Below the pieces are notes generated by a model that saw only the letters and a program-made list of their open reading frames with translations, ran no database searches and was not told where the DNA came from. 62,391 nt of DNA from an uncultured Dorea sp. (GTDB lineage Bacteria; Bacillota; Clostridia; Lachnospirales; Lachnospiraceae): the NCBI GenBank assembly GCA_910589275.1, contig CAJUTH010000019.1, positions 1 to 62,391 of the forward strand, in the 5' to 3' direction. The translations under genes were made by a program, and so were the position numbers. Shown here one piece after another: positions 59,923-62,391 of the stretch; the stretch's first letter is position 1, and each line of letters starts with the position of its first letter.

Positions 59923-61131
59923 ATGAAAATGAAGAAGATTCTGCCGCTTCTGATGACAGCGGTAATGATGACGGCCAGCATTCCGATTGCAGCAAGTGCT
60001 TCGGAGCCGGAGGGAGGAGCTGCGCCAGAAGTAACAACCGAAACAGATGCGGGCAGCGGAACCGGTACTGATGCAGGAAGCGTTGGAGAGAATGGTACAG
60101 CAGGCACGGACGGATCCGGCGGTATAGATAATGAGGGACTGCCGGCGGATGACAAAACATTAGATACTGCAGAGCCGACGGAAGAATTACCAGAAGAGCC
60201 GTCAGAGGAAAAAGAAGACGAAGAGAAACCAGCGGAGGTGTTGGAAGGTTCTCAGGTAGAAACCGATAATGTCGTTACATTGGGAGAGAACTTGTCAGAA
60301 GAACAGAGAAATGCAATGTATGAATATTTTGGAACTTCGGCTGACAAGGTGAGAACTATTATTGTAACGCATGCTGATGAAGTAAAGTATATGCAAGGGA
60401 TTGCTACTGCGGAGCAGATTGGCGCGACAACGAATAGCTGTGCATACGTTGAACCAACAGATTCCGGAGGAATTAAGGTCAAGACAGCCAATTTGAATTA
60501 TGTGACTAGCAGCATGATTGCGAGTACCCTTACAACGGCAGGGATGGAAAATGGCAATGTGATTGCGGCATGCCCGTTCGAAGTATCCGGAACCGGCGCT
60601 TTGACTGGTATTATTATGGCCTATGAGACAGCCAGCGGAGAGAGTCTGGATGCTGGCAAAAAAGAAGCTGCTATGGAGGAATTGATTGCGACAGGCAATT
60701 TATCCGACGCTCTTGGATCAGATGTGGCTACGGAAGTGATGAATGAAGTCAAGACAGAGATTATCGATAAGGAATTGACAGATCCGGAAGAAATCGGGGA
60801 GGCCGTAGATAAAATTGCCGGAGATCATGACGTAACCCTGACTGATGAGCAGAGACAGCAGGTTATAGCGGTTATGGAGAAGATATCTCAGTATGACTAT
60901 GACTTAAGTGCAATTGAGAATACTCTTGACAGCTTGAATGAGAAAGTAGGAACCCTTGAGAAAGCTTGGAAGTCCATAAAGAGCTTTTTCGTGGGATCTG
61001 ATGATGGGATTCTGAGCGAAACCAATGACGAGGCGCTTGGCGGCGACGTGCTGACAGACAGTACAGTCAGCGAAGGCGGGTATAAAGACGGGCTGCTTAC
61101 AAGAATCATTAATTTCTTTAAGAAAGATTAA
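59923..61131 (+). CDS. Secreted DUF1002-family protein
   Basis: A 402-residue exported protein. The signal peptide is MKMKKILPLLMTAVMMTASI with cleavage after AASA (about residue 26). An acidic Gly/Glu/Pro-rich stretch (about 28-115) follows, then the DUF1002 domain (about 120-330; AYVEPTDSGGIKVKTANLN, then NVIAACPFEVSGTGALTG) and a short tail. The upstream frame (from 59812) is rejected because GGAGGG sits 6 bases before ATG 59923 and the signal peptide begins there. Function unknown; common in Lachnospiraceae and relatives. Confidence 0.85.
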   Translation: MKMKKILPLLMTAVMMTASIPIAASASEPEGGAAPEVTTETDAGSGTGTDAGSVGENGTAGTDGSGGIDNEGLPADDKTLDTAEPTEELPEEPSEEKEDEEKPAEVLEGSQVETDNVVTLGENLSEEQRNAMYEYFGTSADKVRTIIVTHADEVKYMQGIATAEQIGATTNSCAYVEPTDSGGIKVKTANLNYVTSSMIASTLTTAGMENGNVIAACPFEVSGTGALTGIIMAYETASGESLDAGKKEAAMEELIATGNLSDALGSDVATEVMNEVKTEIIDKELTDPEEIGEAVDKIAGDHDVTLTDEQRQQVIAVMEKISQYDYDLSAIENTLDSLNEKVGTLEKAWKSIKSFFVGSDDGILSETNDEALGGDVLTDSTVSEGGYKDGLLTRIINFFKKD

Positions 61132-61140
61132 AATTATAAG

Positions 61141-61176
61141 AAAAAACTGTCCGGCCTTATGGCTGAACAGTTTTTT
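61141..61176. terminator. Bidirectional terminator between DUF1002 and DUF6512 genes
   Basis: AAAAAACTGT (61141-61150) pairs with ACAGTTTTTT (61167-61176), with a further inner stem CGGCC/GGCTG. A- and T-runs on both sides suit both convergent genes. Confidence 0.88.
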
Positions 61177-61179
61177 CTT

Positions 61180-61683
61180 TTACATGGGCGGAAGGAATAA
61201 TGGCAGTTCCGGTGGAAAGCAGGTAAAGATAAAAAACAAGAGGATAGTGAATATCCAAAGCAGGAATACGGTTAACGGCTCCATTTTGCTAAATTTACGG
61301 GCGTATTTAAATGATATGTAATATGCGGTGATAACGCCTATAAAGAATAGAAGAATATCTACAGGTACAAAGCTTCTGCCGAAAATACCGCTATAGCCGT
61401 AAAATAGAAATATAATAGAAAGCATACCTGTCCATACGCCGATTAAATGTGAAGAAAAAAAGGCGGAGGACGCCGGGCGCTGCATATAATATTCTATTAG
61501 GGCAGCAAGTAGAAAAGGAAAAAAGAGTATTTTTAAATGCTCCCAAACAGATTCATTTACAGGGGCAATTAAGCCGGTTATTGGGTTCTTTCCGGAAAAT
61601 TCATATATTGAGTGGGCCAAAATACCTACGATTATAGTTATGAGAATGTAAGGAATGTCTCTGCGACGTATAAAACGATACAT
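61180..61683 (-). CDS. DUF6512-type integral membrane protein
   Basis: A 167-residue protein with about five membrane helices (roughly 12-30, 48-66, 75-97, 104-124 and 136-158). The external/loop motif PVNESVWEHLKILFFP is the recognisable family feature. The basic N-terminus MYRFIRRRD suggests an inside start. ATG 61683 has AGGGGGAAACAG upstream on its strand. Function unknown; it is convergent with the DUF1002 gene and not in an operon. Confidence 0.8.
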   Translation of the reverse strand: MYRFIRRRDIPYILITIIVGILAHSIYEFSGKNPITGLIAPVNESVWEHLKILFFPFLLAALIEYYMQRPASSAFFSSHLIGVWTGMLSIIFLFYGYSGIFGRSFVPVDILLFFIGVITAYYISFKYARKFSKMEPLTVFLLWIFTILLFFIFTCFPPELPLFLPPM

Positions 61684-61811
61684 ATACTGTTTCCCCCTAT
61701 TTTATTATATGAGGAGTCAAGGGAAATTATGATAAGAAAAAACTGTTTGCGCATTCCGTGAGAGTATGTTTCAGGAGTGAGAGGCGGTTTTTGTTCAGTA
61801 AAACTTCATTT

Positions 61812-61867
61812 TAACGGAGATTAGCAGTTTAATAAGTGTACTTAACGGGCTGCTAACGTCCGTTATG
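61812..61867. repeat. Second array of the conserved-loop hairpin repeat (two units)
   Basis: Unit 1 (61812-61834) carries the 5' arm TAACGGAG, loop ATTAGCA and a weakened 3' arm. Unit 2 (61841-61867) is in the opposite orientation: CTTAACGGGC, loop TGCTAAC, GTCCGTTATG. Compared with unit 1 of the array at 37722 the loop is nearly identical, while stem pairs changed on both arms (TTGG/CCAA to ACGG/CCGT). The 6 bases before unit 2 (GTGTAC overlapping) and GGTAT after it are also shared. Confidence 0.8.
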
Positions 61868-61962
61868 GTATGAATATCGCCAGGAATTGCTGCTATGAGC
61901 GGCCTCTCGGTACGTGAATATTAATAAAAATGCTGAAAAATAGAGAAAAAATAAAAAAAGGG

Positions 61963-61991
61963 TTGCATTTTTATAAAATATCCGATATAAT
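61963..61991 (+). promoter_or_regulatory. Sigma-A promoter of tRNA-Lys
   Basis: TTGCAT (61963-61968), 17-bp spacer, TATAAT (61986-61991); 34 bp before the tRNA. Confidence 0.85.
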
Positions 61992-62025
61992 AACATTCGT
62001 CTTACAAGAAAGGGACAAAAAACAT

Positions 62026-62098
62026 GCGCGATTAGCTCAGCTGGCAGAGCACCTGACTCTTAATCAGGGTGTCCAGGGTTCGAACCCCTGATCGCGCA
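62026..62098 (+). tRNA. tRNA-Lys (anticodon CTT)
   Basis: A 73-nt tRNA with all arms intact: acceptor GCGCGAT/ATCGCGC, D-arm TAGCTCAGCTGGCAGAGC, anticodon loop CTCTTAA with CTT at 62059-62061, and T-loop GGTTCGAACCC. CCA is not encoded. A terminator follows. Confidence 0.97.
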
Positions 62099-62102
62099 GT
62101 TG

Positions 62103-62147
62103 AAATCACTGTTTTTGGAGTTTTAAAAACTCTGGGGACGGTGATTT
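62103..62147 (+). terminator. Intrinsic terminator after tRNA-Lys
   Basis: An outer stem AAATCAC/GTGATTT with an inner palindrome GAGTTTT/AAAACTC, followed by a T-run. Confidence 0.8.
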
Positions 62148-62279
62148 TTATTCAAAAAAGAAGCGGCTTGATTAGGACTGCCATAATATAAAGAAGAAAC
62201 AGCGTATTTATATTTTTTGGATGGTTTGAAAGCTTCGAAAAAGACTTTGAAAAAAAGTCGAAAAAAATTAAAAAAAGTG

Positions 62280-62391
62280 TTGACAAATAAAAACAGTGGT
62301 GCTATTCTAATATAGCTGTCGCTGATAACGACACAAACACAAAGAACCTTGATAACTGAACAATAGACAACGACCCTGAAGATTCTTTTAA
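62280..62391 (+). promoter_or_regulatory. Promoter and leader resembling the start of an rRNA operon
   Basis: TTGACA (62280-62285), 17-bp spacer and TATTCT (62303-62308) form a strong promoter. After it come a small hairpin (TGTCG/CGACA) and the text GAACCTTGATAACTGAACAA, which is the usual leader sequence shortly before 16S rRNA in Lachnospiraceae. The upstream A/T-rich tract (62230-62279) could act as an UP element. The rRNA itself would begin right of the window. Confidence 0.65.

Larger units (their letters stand above)
61684..62025. other. 342-bp gap holding a hairpin-repeat array and the tRNA-Lys promoter
   Basis: No gene is visible. From left to right it holds the likely minus-strand promoter region of the DUF6512 gene, the two-unit repeat array at 61812-61867, an A-rich stretch (61921-61960) and the promoter at 61963-61991. 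Confidence 0.6.

Overview
The window looks like chromosomal DNA of a motile, low-to-mid G+C Gram-positive anaerobe of the Clostridia, most likely the family Lachnospiraceae. The reasons are the Firmicutes-type flagellar gene order with FliY instead of a short FliN, CheC/CheD/CheV chemotaxis proteins, strong AGGAGG-type ribosome binding sites with frequent GTG/TTG starts, and several families typical of that group (DUF1002, DUF6512, ComFB, PF14907-type nucleotidyltransferase). The species cannot be named from this sequence. No insertion sequence, prophage or CRISPR array was seen.

Layout. 1-92 is the tail of a sugar-nucleotide gene, closed by a bidirectional terminator. 170-2086 (minus) is a chemoreceptor. 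2478-3245 is a lytic transglycosylase without a signal peptide. 3423-29166 is one long co-directional flagellar/chemotaxis cluster: flgB-fliE-fliF-fliG-fliH-fliI-fliJ-fliK-flgD-(TIGR02530-type gene)-flgE-flbD-motA-motB-fliM-cheY-flgC-fliY-fliO-fliP-fliQ-fliR-flhB-flhA-fliA-two flgF/flgG rod genes-cheC-cheD-cheV-EAL/HDOD gene. It is followed by a small HExxH protein (29199-29870) and a chemoreceptor with an apparently external zinc-binding CZB-like domain (29896-31542). A minus-strand pair, ParA plus ComFB (31623-33299), diverges from fliD-fliS-fliT-like (33585-36868).

After a C39-like peptidase and an array of short hairpin repeats come an FtsE-like ATPase without FtsX, a degenerate nucleotidyltransferase, a third chemoreceptor and a second FliD-like protein behind a sigma-28 promoter (37895-43018). 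From 43.1 kb the region turns to housekeeping and metabolism: tRNA-Ser(GCT), Sua5-type threonylcarbamoyl-AMP synthase, rsmI, an MsmX/UgpC sugar-transport ATPase, a CdaR-type regulator with an aconitase-family hydratase, a sigma factor with a beta-propeller membrane protein, a 1089-residue TPR/acidic-repeat/CbbX-like AAA protein, glgB, trmB, a thioredoxin, a DUF1002 protein, a DUF6512 membrane protein, tRNA-Lys(CTT), and finally a promoter and leader that look like the start of an rRNA operon running off the right edge.

How the genes work together. The main cluster encodes most of the basal body, rod, hook, export gate, stator, motor switch, sigma-28 and the adaptation proteins CheC, CheD and CheV. 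Flagellin, flgK/flgL, flgM, cheA/B/R/W, flhF/flhG and fliL are not in the window. Sigma-28-like promoters before cheV, fliD and the FliD-like gene fit late-class expression driven by the fliA gene encoded here. Points most worth a second look are the two hairpin-repeat arrays with a conserved loop and compensatory stem changes, the ParA/ComFB pair, the external CZB receptor, the HExxH protein in the flagellar cluster, the relocated and doubled CheY-docking-like motif in FliY, and the CbbX-like AAA protein with a broken Walker B.
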